A stretch of 45,232 nucleotides of DNA from positions 1 through 45,232 of IMG/VR virus record IMGVR_UViG_3300046516_001598; one strand, 5' to 3'. The position numbers and the translations under genes were made by a program. Below the pieces are notes generated by a model, which had not been told where the DNA came from, ran no database searches, and saw only the letters and a program-made list of their open reading frames with translations. Positions 30,196 through 37,679 of the stretch are shown piece by piece; position 1 is the stretch's first letter; every line of letters begins with the position of its first letter. Source of the stretch: a virus.

Positions 30196-30225
30196 CGGAG
30201 CGTGGAACCACGGAGCGTGGATACC
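30185..30225 (+). repeat. 15-bp tandem repeat of the tRNA-like 3' end
   Basis: GCGTGGAACCACGGA occurs at 30185-30199 and 30200-30214, followed by a partial third copy GCGTGGA (30215-30221). The unit contains the 3' acceptor strand plus CCA of the tRNA-like locus. Slippage or repeated recombination at a tRNA 3' end could produce it. Confidence 0.8.
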
Positions 30226-30237
30226 GGGGCGCCCGGA

Positions 30238-30975
30238 TCACCAGTGCAGGATCCAGCCCCGGCACGTTGGGCACACGCCCGGTGCCGACAGGCGCGTTCC
30301 GCTGCGGTGCTTGATCTCCACCGTGACGCTGCCGGTGTTGGAGCACTTGGCGCACAGCAGCTTGTCGCCGGGGCCAGGCGGCTGCTGGCCGGGACCGCCG
30401 TCGGGGACCGCCCAGGCGTGGGCGCACGGGGCGACGCCGATGACCTTCTTCAGCCGGCCCGATCCGGTGAACAGCGCCCGGACGTTCGTGCCGCGGCACC
30501 AGTCGCAGCGCAGCCCGTCGAGCCCCACGGTCTGCGGCACGCTCGGGAAGGCGTAGCCGCCCTTGAGGGATCCCTGCAGGCGGCCGTCGGCGCTCTGGCG
30601 GTGGTGGCGGCGCAGGTTCGGGTTGGCCTGGCTGACCGGCTCGGCACTGCGGCCGGTACGCGCGGTGCGTTCGGCGCCCCGCTTCCCGGCGCGGGCGTCG
30701 GTGCGCTTCGCGGCCCGCGGCTTGGTGGTCTGGCCGGGGCGGTAGGTGCGGGCCCTCTTGCCTTTGTCGCGCTTCCAGCCGTCGGGCGTGCGGACGGCGC
30801 CGCGGGCCTTGACGGTTCCTTCGGGCCCGCGGCGGATGGAGACGACGTCCTTGTGGCCGAACAGGGTCCGCCTCACCCTGGGCCAGGTCGGCCAGTTCCG
30901 CTCGGACCCGAACAGCACGCCCATCACGATGCGGCCCGGGGAGTAGAACGACTTCCTCGGCTTCCTCTTCGCCAT
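30238..30975 (-). CDS. Zinc-ribbon protein downstream of the FtsK-like gene, 245 aa
   Basis: It begins MAKRKPRKSFYSPGRIVMGV and has a very basic first half. The second half carries zinc-ribbon cysteines: RCDWCRG, LLCAKCSNTG and VCPTCRGW. It is separated from the FtsK-like stop by three bases, so the two are probably co-translated. Basic plus zinc-ribbon suggests a nucleic-acid-binding partner of the translocase. In conjugative elements this slot often holds a replication initiator, but no initiator motif is visible. Confidence 0.6.
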   Translation of the reverse strand: MAKRKPRKSFYSPGRIVMGVLFGSERNWPTWPRVRRTLFGHKDVVSIRRGPEGTVKARGAVRTPDGWKRDKGKRARTYRPGQTTKPRAAKRTDARAGKRGAERTARTGRSAEPVSQANPNLRRHHRQSADGRLQGSLKGGYAFPSVPQTVGLDGLRCDWCRGTNVRALFTGSGRLKKVIGVAPCAHAWAVPDGGPGQQPPGPGDKLLCAKCSNTGSVTVEIKHRSGTRLSAPGVCPTCRGWILHW

Positions 30976-30978
30976 GGC

Positions 30979-33183
30979 CTACGCCTCCCGGCTGCGGCGC
31001 GCAGGCGGCACCGTACAGAAGAACCGCTCCGAACGCCCGTCGGCGTCCCGCTGCGACGTCGCGCCGCCACGGTCCTTGAACCCGGTGAGCAGGGCGGTGC
31101 AGGTCTCCCGCGATTTGAGGCCGGGCAGCTTGTAGCTGAGGAGCTCGCGGATGGTCAGCGACCCGCGCTCGGTGAACCGCTGCCACGCCTCCAGGTGCTC
31201 GGCCTCGATCTCGGTCCCGTCGGGATACAGGTCCGGGACCACTCGCAGGTGCCGCACCTCGGCGTGGAAGTCGTTGGCGGCGTCCACCGCGTCGCCGCGC
31301 CTGCCGCCTCCGTTGGGGCCTCCGGGGTTGCCGGGATCGCACCGGCCGCCAAGGATCTCCTCCATCGCCACCGCGGTGCCTTCGTCCAGGGCGGGACGGC
31401 GGCCGACGTTCGCATTGACCGTCGCCATGATCCGGTCCGGTTCGATCATGTAGCCGCGGCCCTTCGACGGGCGCGGGTACTCCGGGGTGCGCGGCCGGAA
31501 CGTGCCCTTCAGCGGCAGCGTCTCCTCGTCTGCACGCCAGCCCCCTCCGTGCGCACCGGGGCCGAGGATCACGTTCGTCTGGGTCGCGGACCGGGTGCGG
31601 TAGCACACGATGTTCGTGAACTGTCCCGACCCGTCGGTGGTGCCGCCCAGCGCCTTGGAGGACGGCGACTGCGTCGCGCCGATCAGGTAGATACCCAGGG
31701 CGCGGGCCACCTGCATGAGCCGGATCCACAGTTCGAACAGGTCGGCGTCCAGGCGCAGCATCTCGGCGAGCTCGTCGATGAGGACCACGATCGCCGGGCC
31801 GTGCCGGCTCGGATCCCACTCCTTCACCGGCAGACCGGTGCGCTCCCGCTCCTCCCGCAGGATCTGTCCGCGGACCTCCATCGCCGCGCCGAGCGCGCGC
31901 AGGAGAAGCTTCGCGTCGTCGATGCCGAATGCGGCGCGGTAGGCGACCGGCTCATAGGGCCCGAGTTCCAGTTGGCCGGGCTTCAGGTCCATCAAAATCA
32001 GAACGGCATTCTTCATCGACGCCACGGCGCAGGCGATGACGTTGACGCCGATGGACTTTCCGCCGTCGGTGATTCCGGCGTACAGGGTGTGCCGGCCTTT
32101 CAGCAGCAGCGCGATGACTTCCTTCGCATCGTCAATGCCGATGTCCACCGGCTGGGTGATGTCGTCGGTGTTGGGGCCGGGCCAGTGGGTGACCTCGTCG
32201 AGGGCGGAGTCCTCGCCGTCCTGGACGCGGATCTCGAACCGGTTGCCGATGGCGGTGGGGATGATCTGGAAGCCGCGGCAGGGCATGTTGTTCCGCAGGG
32301 TGTCGACGCGGCTGGACAGCCACCTGAAGTTCACGGTCTTGGACTCGGGCGTGTAGATGTACGTCAGCCAGGCATCGGGGCCGAGCTGCCGGACGGCGTC
32401 GACCTGGATCGGGGAGACGCCGATCGCGGCGAACGCGGCGTGAAGCCGGGCGGCCTGATCCGACATGAGGCCGCCGCCGACGATGCCGGGTGCCGGCGGC
32501 GGCAGCGGCAGACCGCCGACGGGCGCCGGCGGCATCGGCACCGCGGCGACGGCGGCGTGGTAGTCGACGACGAAATCCTGGTCCCGCTGCCGACGGTGCT
32601 CCCGCCAGCCGATGGAGCCCAGGGTGCCGACGGCGGCCAGCAGCGCCGTCGTCAGTGCCGATATGCCGGAGAACCCGGCGCCGACGGCGGCGGCACCGGA
32701 CATGCCGACGGCACCGCCGGCGAGGAGCCCGCGGGTGAGGTGCCGGTCGGCGTCGTCGGCGTGTTTGTGGTGGGCGAGCCATCCGGCGGCAGGCGCGGCG
32801 ACGCCCGCGCCGAGGAACGGCAGCATCAGCCAGATGTGGTCGGGTTCGGCGTTGGCCCACCAGCCCAGGGCGGAGAATCCGGCGGAGCAGGCCGTCGGCC
32901 ACAGGTGGTAGCGGCGCATCGCTTCCAGGACCGGCGGGGGCGCGGTGGGCAGGGCGCGGTTGTCGATGAGGGCGGCGACGTGCAGCGGCAGCGGGGCGTA
33001 GGCGGGGTGCTGCCCGTGGAATGCAGCGGGTCCGGCGTTCTGAGCTGGGATGATGTGGCCGCTGTAGACGGGCGTCGGGTCGTGACGCGACACGCCAGGG
33101 GCGTCGGGGACGGCAGGGTTTTCCGGCCCGGGCCGGAAATCCAGGGCCGCGTGGTCGCTGTGGCGTGTGGCGTCCGAGTTCAC
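30979..33183 (-). CDS. FtsK/SpoIIIE-family DNA translocase (TraB/TraSA-like)
   Basis: The 734-aa protein has hydrophobic segments in the first 200 residues (WLMLPFLGAGVAAPAAGWL; TTALLAAVGTLGSIGW). An FtsK motor follows, with Walker A GITDGGKS (370-377) and Walker B AIVVLIDE (464-471). The C-terminus (about 660-720, SLTIRELLSYKLPGLKSRET) looks like a winged helix. Actinomycete TraB proteins move double-stranded DNA between mycelia and bind short repeats through such a C-terminal domain. The GTG at 33183 overlaps the DUF2637-like stop, and the upstream gene contains an 8-bp repeat array. Phage versions exist but are uncommon; a segregation role is the alternative. Confidence 0.85.
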   Translation of the reverse strand: MNSDATRHSDHAALDFRPGPENPAVPDAPGVSRHDPTPVYSGHIIPAQNAGPAAFHGQHPAYAPLPLHVAALIDNRALPTAPPPVLEAMRRYHLWPTACSAGFSALGWWANAEPDHIWLMLPFLGAGVAAPAAGWLAHHKHADDADRHLTRGLLAGGAVGMSGAAAVGAGFSGISALTTALLAAVGTLGSIGWREHRRQRDQDFVVDYHAAVAAVPMPPAPVGGLPLPPPAPGIVGGGLMSDQAARLHAAFAAIGVSPIQVDAVRQLGPDAWLTYIYTPESKTVNFRWLSSRVDTLRNNMPCRGFQIIPTAIGNRFEIRVQDGEDSALDEVTHWPGPNTDDITQPVDIGIDDAKEVIALLLKGRHTLYAGITDGGKSIGVNVIACAVASMKNAVLILMDLKPGQLELGPYEPVAYRAAFGIDDAKLLLRALGAAMEVRGQILREERERTGLPVKEWDPSRHGPAIVVLIDELAEMLRLDADLFELWIRLMQVARALGIYLIGATQSPSSKALGGTTDGSGQFTNIVCYRTRSATQTNVILGPGAHGGGWRADEETLPLKGTFRPRTPEYPRPSKGRGYMIEPDRIMATVNANVGRRPALDEGTAVAMEEILGGRCDPGNPGGPNGGGRRGDAVDAANDFHAEVRHLRVVPDLYPDGTEIEAEHLEAWQRFTERGSLTIRELLSYKLPGLKSRETCTALLTGFKDRGGATSQRDADGRSERFFCTVPPARRSREA

Positions 33184-34103
33184 CGGCTCACCGCCGCGGC
33201 TCGTTCGGGCTTCGTCGCGGCCTTCTCGGTTTCCCTGCGGACGTCGCGGGCGCGTGATGCGCCGGGGGCTCCGTGGCCTGCGGCGTCCAGGAGGGCGGCC
33301 AACTGCGGGGCGTTGGGCTTGTCGCCGGTGTCGCGGATGTGCTGCCGGTACAGCGGCAGTGCGAGCTCGACCCATTCGGGCAGGCTTCGGCGGATGCCGT
33401 CGGCGGCGGTGGTGAAGTCGATGACGTCGGCACCGGCGGTGCTGTCGGCACTGTCGTCGGCACCATCATCGTCGGCACTCTCGGGTGCCGACGGCACCTT
33501 CGTCGGCACCGCCGTCGGCGCCGCGTCGGCACCCCGGCCGCCGTCGGCACGTGCCGTCGGCACTTCGTATCGGCGCCTCGCCGTCGGCACCGCGGGTTCG
33601 TCGGCACCGCCGATTCCGGTGCCGACGGCGGCCGGCGGCTGCCGGGCCTCGGCCAGCTGCCGCAGCAGCCACGGTCCGACGAAGCCCATCGCCATCAGAA
33701 GGAACGGCCCGACGCCGTTGAACGCGGCGAGCTGGAAGCGCCGGATGTAGATCGCCGGGCCGCAGTTCAGCCCGAACATCATCAGGGCGCAGATCACGGA
33801 CAGGACGTGGACGCGCAGCAGTTCGCGCTCGGTCCGGCCGCGGTAGGACAGCCACGTCGCGGCGACGATCATGCCGGTGGCGGTCAGGTCGACGCCGGGC
33901 CCGGTGAGGTAGGCGATGCGCCGGTCGATGCCGAGGTGCACGCCGAGGTCGCCGACGTTGCCGAAGGAGAACAGGAACGCGAGCAGCGGCACGATGGCCA
34001 TGACGGAAAGGACAATGGCATAGACAACGCGCTCGACGGTGTCGGGTTTCTTCCCGACGCCGGGGCTATCGTTTTGAGGCGTATTGCCCCTAGGATCTGG
34101 CAT
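33180..34103 (-). CDS. DUF2637-like membrane protein of conjugative-element type
   Basis: The 307-aa product has about four membrane helices. AIVLSVMAIVPLLAFLFSF is followed by DLGVHLGI...AYLTGPGVDLTATGMIVA, then SVICALMMFGLNCGP and GPFLLMAMGFVGPWLLRQ. This is the DUF2637 pattern seen beside FtsK/TraB genes in actinomycete integrative conjugative elements. The C-terminal third has an HTH-like end (GDKPNAPQLAALLDAAG) after an Ala/Asp-rich linker, whose DNA carries the GTCGGCAC array. The ATG at 34103 follows TTAGGAG; a GTG at 34151 is less likely. Confidence 0.7.
   Translation of the reverse strand: MPDPRGNTPQNDSPGVGKKPDTVERVVYAIVLSVMAIVPLLAFLFSFGNVGDLGVHLGIDRRIAYLTGPGVDLTATGMIVAATWLSYRGRTERELLRVHVLSVICALMMFGLNCGPAIYIRRFQLAAFNGVGPFLLMAMGFVGPWLLRQLAEARQPPAAVGTGIGGADEPAVPTARRRYEVPTARADGGRGADAAPTAVPTKVPSAPESADDDGADDSADSTAGADVIDFTTAADGIRRSLPEWVELALPLYRQHIRDTGDKPNAPQLAALLDAAGHGAPGASRARDVRRETEKAATKPERAAAVSR
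33426..33626. repeat. Array of ten GTCGGCAC repeats (candidate translocase recognition sites)
   Basis: Exact direct copies start at 33426, 33444, 33456, 33471, 33502, 33525, 33543, 33556, 33583 and 33600 on the plus strand. Inverted copies lie at 33485 and 33619, and a one-base variant at 33514. Seven direct copies share one codon phase and three lie in another, so the constraint is on DNA rather than protein. In Streptomyces plasmids TraB binds 8-bp repeats in the clt locus; here the array is inside the gene just upstream of the FtsK-like gene. A few scattered single copies occur elsewhere (for example near 30282 and 32623). Confidence 0.75.
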
Positions 34104-34181
34104 GTCGACGGTGCTCCTAACAGCATCGGCGGCGCGGCCCGGCGGATGCACTTCCGTCGGGCCGTTCTGTTACCCGATACC

Positions 34182-34221
34182 ATCCTACCGGATATCGGCG
34201 GTATGTGTGAAAGTATTCACA
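34182..34221 (-). promoter_or_regulatory. Promoter with overlapping palindromic operator for the DUF2637/FtsK unit
   Basis: On the minus strand TTCACA (34211-34206) and TAGGAT (34187-34182) are 18 bases apart, fitting actinobacterial housekeeping promoters. The -35 box is half of the palindrome TGTGAA-AGTA-TTCACA (34206-34221). This looks like an operator for a dimeric HTH repressor, such as the GntR-type regulators of conjugative elements. Transcription would start near 34175. The stretch 34104-34264 holds no gene. Confidence 0.6.
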
Positions 34222-34264
34222 TTCATGCCGCTACGATGCTCGGTGCGGTAATTCCGGATGGAAG

Positions 34265-34501
34265 CTACTGCCGCGGGGTACGCGGGTGCCGTTCCCGCCA
34301 CTGCGCGGCCTGCTCGTCGCTGACCGGCCGGAGCTCGAACTCGCGTCTGCGGTCCCGGGCGCCGGGATCGTGGTCGGTCCACGTCACGCCCGTTTCGACG
34401 TCGCCGTCGGTCCAGGACATGCGGGCCATGGCGGCAGCCTCGCCACGGCTCTCCAGGCCGGTCTGGGTCCCGTTGACGATGCGGGCGTACCAGGTGCTCA
34501 C
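34265..34501 (-). CDS. Small hypothetical protein, 78 aa
   Basis: The GTG at 34501 overlaps the upstream stop. The start VSTWYARIVNGTQTGLESRG is followed by an acidic middle (WTDGDVETGVTWTDHD) and a basic end. It has no known motif. The last gene of a small leftward unit that precedes the DUF2637 promoter. Confidence 0.55.
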   Translation of the reverse strand: MSTWYARIVNGTQTGLESRGEAAAMARMSWTDGDVETGVTWTDHDPGARDRRREFELRPVSDEQAAQWRERHPRTPRQ

Positions 34502-34701
34502 GCCGCCCCCCGTGGGCCGCGCGGACGCCACCAGCCGTTGCCGGGCGGCGGTTCCGGCGACCACCAGCAGCGGTGGCCGGCCGACAACCGGGGCGGCTCG
34601 GCCGCGACCGACCTCCACCGGCTGCTGCCGCGTGGCAGGTACCAGCCGCCGTCCTTGCCGGCGACGGTGGCGCGTGCGAGCAGTTCGGGACCGGCGCTCA
34701 C
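34498..34701 (-). CDS. Small hypothetical Trp/Arg-rich protein, 67 aa
   Basis: GTG start overlapping the previous stop. The sequence is rich in Trp, Arg, Pro and Gly (GGWYLPRGSSRWRSVAAEPP) and low in complexity. Coupling to both neighbours is the main support. Function unknown. Confidence 0.45.
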   Translation of the reverse strand: MSAGPELLARATVAGKDGGWYLPRGSSRWRSVAAEPPRLSAGHRCWWSPEPPPGNGWWRPRGPRGAA

Positions 34702-34889
34702 GGCTGGGCCGCCGGGAGCGGGTTGCCGTCGGCGTCACACGGGGTGACGCTGTCGGCGGGGACGTCGATCTCGTAGCTGCTGCCGCGGAACCGCAGCCAG
34801 ACCACGTTTCCGCGGGTGGTGGTGGTCCGGGCCATCACCTCGCCGACGCGGCCGTCGGCGCCGCAGACAAGTTCACGCTGCTCGGGCAC
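34698..34889 (-). CDS. Small hypothetical protein, 63 aa
   Basis: The GTG at 34889 is placed after a good GGAGGG ribosome site. The product includes VWLRFRGSSYEIDVPADSVT and DADGNPLPAAQ, a beta-rich small fold. It overlaps both neighbours. No family recognised. Confidence 0.6.
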   Translation of the reverse strand: MPEQRELVCGADGRVGEVMARTTTTRGNVVWLRFRGSSYEIDVPADSVTPCDADGNPLPAAQP

Positions 34890-34989
34890 TTCGTGCTCCC
34901 TCCGGTTCGATACGGGCCAGCAACCGGCCACACAGGGTCTTGAGCGCGTTCTCCTCGGCGGCCAGCGCGGTCAAGCGCTCCTCTTGCAT
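34873..34989 (-). CDS. Very short helical ORF leading the leftward unit, 38 aa
   Basis: An ATG at 34989 opens a 38-aa frame, MQEERLTALAAEENALKTLC and onward, overlapping the next GTG by 17 bases. The helical pattern with strong codon-like GC at third positions resembles small proteins in actinomycete conjugative elements. There is no clear ribosome site, so this is tentative; it may be a leader peptide. Confidence 0.4.
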   Translation of the reverse strand: MQEERLTALAAEENALKTLCGRLLARIEPEGARSARAA

Positions 34990-35020
34990 GCGTGTGAGTG
35001 CATGTGTAATCTACGATCCA
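34984..35020 (+). promoter_or_regulatory. Rightward promoter giving a probably leaderless mRNA
   Basis: TTGCAT (34984-34989) and TAATCT (35007-35012) are 17 bases apart. The expected transcription start (about 35019-35020) coincides with the ATG at 35020 of the HTH gene, and no ribosome site is present. Leaderless mRNAs are common in actinobacteria and for phage repressors. This promoter would drive the long rightward early unit. Confidence 0.6.
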
Positions 35021-35313
35021 TGACGATGCCGAACCCCGACGGGGCTGCCTTACCGACGCGGGCGCTCGAACTCGAAGTCGCGAAGTTTGCGCGCATCGCC
35101 CGGTCCCGGGGCTGGACCGACCGCGACAGCCTGCTCTTCGATCGCATCGCCTACGAGCTGGGCATCTCCGAGCGCACCGCGTACCGCGTCCTCGGCTGCG
35201 AGATCCGCCCGCAGGTGCCGTTCATCGCCGGGCTGCTCACCGCCGTCGAGGGACTGAGCCTGCGCGGTGCCTTCCGGCTCGTCAACGCAAACGACCCCAT
35301 CGGAAGGGAGTAA
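35020..35313 (+). CDS. HTH transcriptional regulator (repressor or Cro-like candidate)
   Basis: The 97-aa protein has a helix-turn-helix around residues 40-65 (FDRIAYELGISERTAYRVLG) and a helical C-terminus (ITAVEGLSLRGAF type region). It is the first gene after the leaderless promoter and faces the divergent leftward unit, the classical seat of a lysis-lysogeny or copy-control regulator. It could act on the promoter it starts from or on the palindrome near 34206. Confidence 0.7.
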   Translation: MTMPNPDGAALPTRALELEVAKFARIARSRGWTDRDSLLFDRIAYELGISERTAYRVLGCEIRPQVPFIAGLLTAVEGLSLRGAFRLVNANDPIGRE

Positions 35314-35318
35314 GCACC

Positions 35319-35564
35319 ATGGCCACGGCGACCACGGTCGAGCCGCTCATGGACAAGCACGAGGTGGCCGAGATCCTCGGCGTCCACTGGGGAACAGTCA
35401 TCCGCTACGCCAAGAGCGGCAAACTCCGCTCCTCGAAGCCGGGCGGCAAGGAGTACCGATTCGCCCGCCCGGACGTCGCGGACTTCATCGCCGCGGGCGC
35501 GTCTCCGGCCCCCCTCGCCGCGGAGCCGAAGCCCTCGCGCGACCCCCGCTACCTCAACAAGTAG
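35319..35564 (+). CDS. Excisionase-like / MerR-type HTH protein
   Basis: The 81-aa product has MDKHEVAEILGVHWGTVIRY followed by AKSGKLRSSKPGGKEYRF and RPDVADFI, the excisionase-family winged HTH (HTH_17). Such proteins act as recombination directionality factors or small regulators. A GGGAG site precedes the ATG. No integrase is in the window, so its partner, if any, lies outside. Confidence 0.8.
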   Translation: MATATTVEPLMDKHEVAEILGVHWGTVIRYAKSGKLRSSKPGGKEYRFARPDVADFIAAGASPAPLAAEPKPSRDPRYLNK

Positions 35565-35636
35565 GGGCCCGGCCCGCAGACGCGGACCGAGCCCAGTGAC
35601 CAACCCCCACGAGTCTGAAGTCGAGAAAGGTTGATC

Positions 35637-36059
35637 GTGAACATCATCTCACCCCTGGCGCACAAGCGTCACCACCCCGAGGCCGAACAGGTCCCCGAGC
35701 GTCCGCGCGGTATCGCCCCGGCCCGTCTCAACGGCCGCCCCGGCGTCGGCGCCGACGTCCTGCGCGAGTTGAAGGCGTTCGCCGCCCGCGACGAGAGCCG
35801 CACCGCCCGCCGCAAGCCCGTCCCGCCGCCCACGCCGCGCACGGACGAGGACTTCGCCGCCGCGCTCGCCGGATGGCAGGCCGAGATCGCCAAGATCGAG
35901 ACCGGCACCATCGCCGCGCTCGCCGCGCTCGACGCCCGCATCACCAAAGCGCTGGACGCGGAATACAACGCCGACGTCTTCGCCGTGCACCACCTGACCA
36001 CGCCGGTCCTGGAGCAGCTGCGGGACATGAGGCGCGAGATGGCCGGGGCGGCCTCGTGA
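35637..36059 (+). CDS. Hypothetical early protein, 140 aa
   Basis: The GTG at 35637 has AAAGG six bases upstream. The N-terminal half is basic and Pro/Arg-rich, the C-terminal half a long helix (GWQAEIAKIETGTIAALAAL). No domain recognised. The 72 bases before it hold nothing evident. Confidence 0.6.
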   Translation: MNIISPLAHKRHHPEAEQVPERPRGIAPARLNGRPGVGADVLRELKAFAARDESRTARRKPVPPPTPRTDEDFAAALAGWQAEIAKIETGTIAALAALDARITKALDAEYNADVFAVHHLTTPVLEQLRDMRREMAGAAS

Positions 36060-36472
36060 CCGCCGCAACGCTCCGCCGCGGCGACGAGGCCTGGGTGCAC
36101 TTCAAGGGCCGCCGCCACCCCGCCGTGGCCCGCATCCTGGCCGCACCCGGCATCCCGAACGGCGCCTACCTCGTGGAGTACCCGGGCCGCGACCGGTTCG
36201 CCCCGGCGCTGCCGACGCAGGTCCCCGCGGACTGCCTGGAGGAGATCGCCGCCTGGCGCGCTTTCCCGGCCGGCAGCCGCGTGACCATCGCCGCCAACGG
36301 CCCGCTGCACTTCCGCGGCGCCACGGTCGTGCGCCGCGGCGGCCCGGACGACGGTCCCGGCGACGGCCTGACCGGCTATGACGGCATCGTCGTGCGGCTG
36401 GACCACAGCAGCCGCGAGATGTGGTTCCACACCTGGCAGCTGGCGACGGTCGTGGCGGAGGTGGCCCGATGA
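36056..36472 (+). CDS. Hypothetical early protein, 138 aa
   Basis: GTG overlapping the previous stop. A beta-rich product with segments GDEAWVHFKGRRHPAVARIL and FHTWQLATVV and no cysteine motif. It could be an SH3-like barrel fold, judged only from its strand pattern. Function unknown. Confidence 0.6.
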   Translation: MTAATLRRGDEAWVHFKGRRHPAVARILAAPGIPNGAYLVEYPGRDRFAPALPTQVPADCLEEIAAWRAFPAGSRVTIAANGPLHFRGATVVRRGGPDDGPGDGLTGYDGIVVRLDHSSREMWFHTWQLATVVAEVAR

Positions 36473-36618
36473 CCGCCCGCAAGACCCACTGTCCCGGCTG
36501 CGACACCGACGTGCCGCTGCGCCGCACGGACGGCAAGGTCCGCGCCCACGACCTGCTCCTGCCCGGCGGCCAGCAGCGCTGCCCCGGCTCCGGCGAGAAG
36601 CCGAAGGCGGGTGCGTGA
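36469..36618 (+). CDS. Tiny zinc-binding-type protein, 49 aa
   Basis: ATG overlaps the previous stop. It starts MTARKTHCPGCDTDVPLRR and ends QQRCPGSGEKPKAGA, with a CxxC and a single later Cys. Similar zinc-knuckle peptides are common in actinophage early regions. Function unknown. Confidence 0.6.
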   Translation: MTARKTHCPGCDTDVPLRRTDGKVRAHDLLLPGGQQRCPGSGEKPKAGA

Positions 36619-37019
36619 TGGACGACCTCAGCTTGCGTATCGAGCAGATCAAGCGCCTGCGCGCCGTCGCCCAGAGCGACCACGAAGAGGCGAAGAACCT
36701 GCGCGCCCTGGCTGCCAAGCACCGGGCCGAAGCCGAGCGCCTCGACGGCGACGCGGCCAACGCCCAGCAGATGTCCGGCGGCTGGCACGAGATCGCCGAC
36801 CGGCTCTTCGCCGGGGGCGTCATCGACGAGGACAGCGCCGTGCTGTCCCTGACCCAGGGCCAGCTCAAGGGCGGCCGCTGCTACGCCTGCGACGGCGAGA
36901 TCACTATGGACGAGCCGGACGAGCGACTCGGCAAGCTGGGCGACCACACGGTGTTCGTGCACATCGACAGGGCCGTCTGCAAGCGCGTGATGGCCGAAGA
37001 CGCCGAGACGGAGGCCTGA
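36618..37019 (+). CDS. Coiled-coil protein with a Cys pair, 133 aa
   Basis: The N-terminal half is a heptad-rich helix (LSLRIEQIKRLRAVAQSD). The C-terminal half contains GRCYACDGEITMDE and a later VCKRV, a possible zinc site. It overlaps the previous stop by one base (TGATG). No family recognised. Confidence 0.6.
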   Translation: MDDLSLRIEQIKRLRAVAQSDHEEAKNLRALAAKHRAEAERLDGDAANAQQMSGGWHEIADRLFAGGVIDEDSAVLSLTQGQLKGGRCYACDGEITMDEPDERLGKLGDHTVFVHIDRAVCKRVMAEDAETEA

Positions 37020-37020
37020 G

Positions 37021-37407
37021 ATGACCACCGCGACCAAGCCCCGAGGCCCCCGCAACCCCGCGCCGATCACGCCGTTCCCGCTCCAGGGCGACCGCACCAC
37101 GCCCCGCCCGATCGGCACGATCCGGACCACCGGCGGCGCCACCATCACCGTCGTCAAGCACAAGCACCCCGACTTCCCCAGCCGCAACCGCTACGACGTG
37201 ACGTGCGACGCCTGCGGGCCGCTGGCCACGTACGAGGCGCAGGCCTACGGCAACGACTACAGCACCCAGGACGGCTGCGACGAGGCCGCCCGGCGCGACG
37301 CGCTCGGACACGCCTCCGACCACGCCCGCACCTGCCCCGGCGTTCCGGCGCGGCCCCGCAAGGCCGGCCGCGAGTGCTCGTGCCACGGGACGGAGGCCCG
37401 CGCATGA
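37021..37407 (+). CDS. Cys/His-rich early protein, 128 aa
   Basis: After a Pro-rich start it has TVVKHKHPDF, RYDVTCDACGPL, then a helical DEAARRDALGHASDHARTC segment and a CSCHG end. The arrangement suggests a zinc-binding fold around CxxC...HxxxC. It starts one base after the previous stop. Function unknown. Confidence 0.6.
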   Translation: MTTATKPRGPRNPAPITPFPLQGDRTTPRPIGTIRTTGGATITVVKHKHPDFPSRNRYDVTCDACGPLATYEAQAYGNDYSTQDGCDEAARRDALGHASDHARTCPGVPARPRKAGRECSCHGTEARA

Positions 37408-37679
37408 GCGCCTACTCCGGCCGTCGCAGCCTCGCCGCGCTGTCCGCGGAGCTCGTGCCCTGCGGTCGCGGCACCGACGCCGCCGTGCGCGGCATCCTCG
37501 CCGCCGTCGCGGCCGTCACCGCCATGGCCACCGCGCCGGGCACCGCGGCCCGGCAGCAGTTCAACCAGGCCGTCACCATCGCCCGCAGCCACGCCGACGA
37601 CGCCTACAGCCGCGCGTTCATGGACACCGCGTGGCTGGCCATCGACGAGCTGCGCGATGCCACCGAAGGGACGTACTGA
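37404..37679 (+). CDS. Hypothetical helical protein, 91 aa
   Basis: ATG overlaps the previous stop (ATGA). All-helical, Ala-rich sequence (GILAAVAAVTAMATAPGTAA, then SHADDAYSRAFMDTAWLAID). No motif recognised. The stop overlaps the next ATG by one base. Confidence 0.55.
   Translation: MSAYSGRRSLAALSAELVPCGRGTDAAVRGILAAVAAVTAMATAPGTAARQQFNQAVTIARSHADDAYSRAFMDTAWLAIDELRDATEGTY

Noticed and set aside
30238-30975. RepSA-type replication initiator downstream of the FtsK-like gene
   Set aside because: Position would fit, but the cysteine pattern and lack of rolling-circle or primase motifs do not support it.
30088-33750. 1220-codon plus-strand open frame
   Set aside because: Antisense to the zinc-ribbon and FtsK-like genes, which have clear motifs; the long frame is a consequence of GC-rich third positions.
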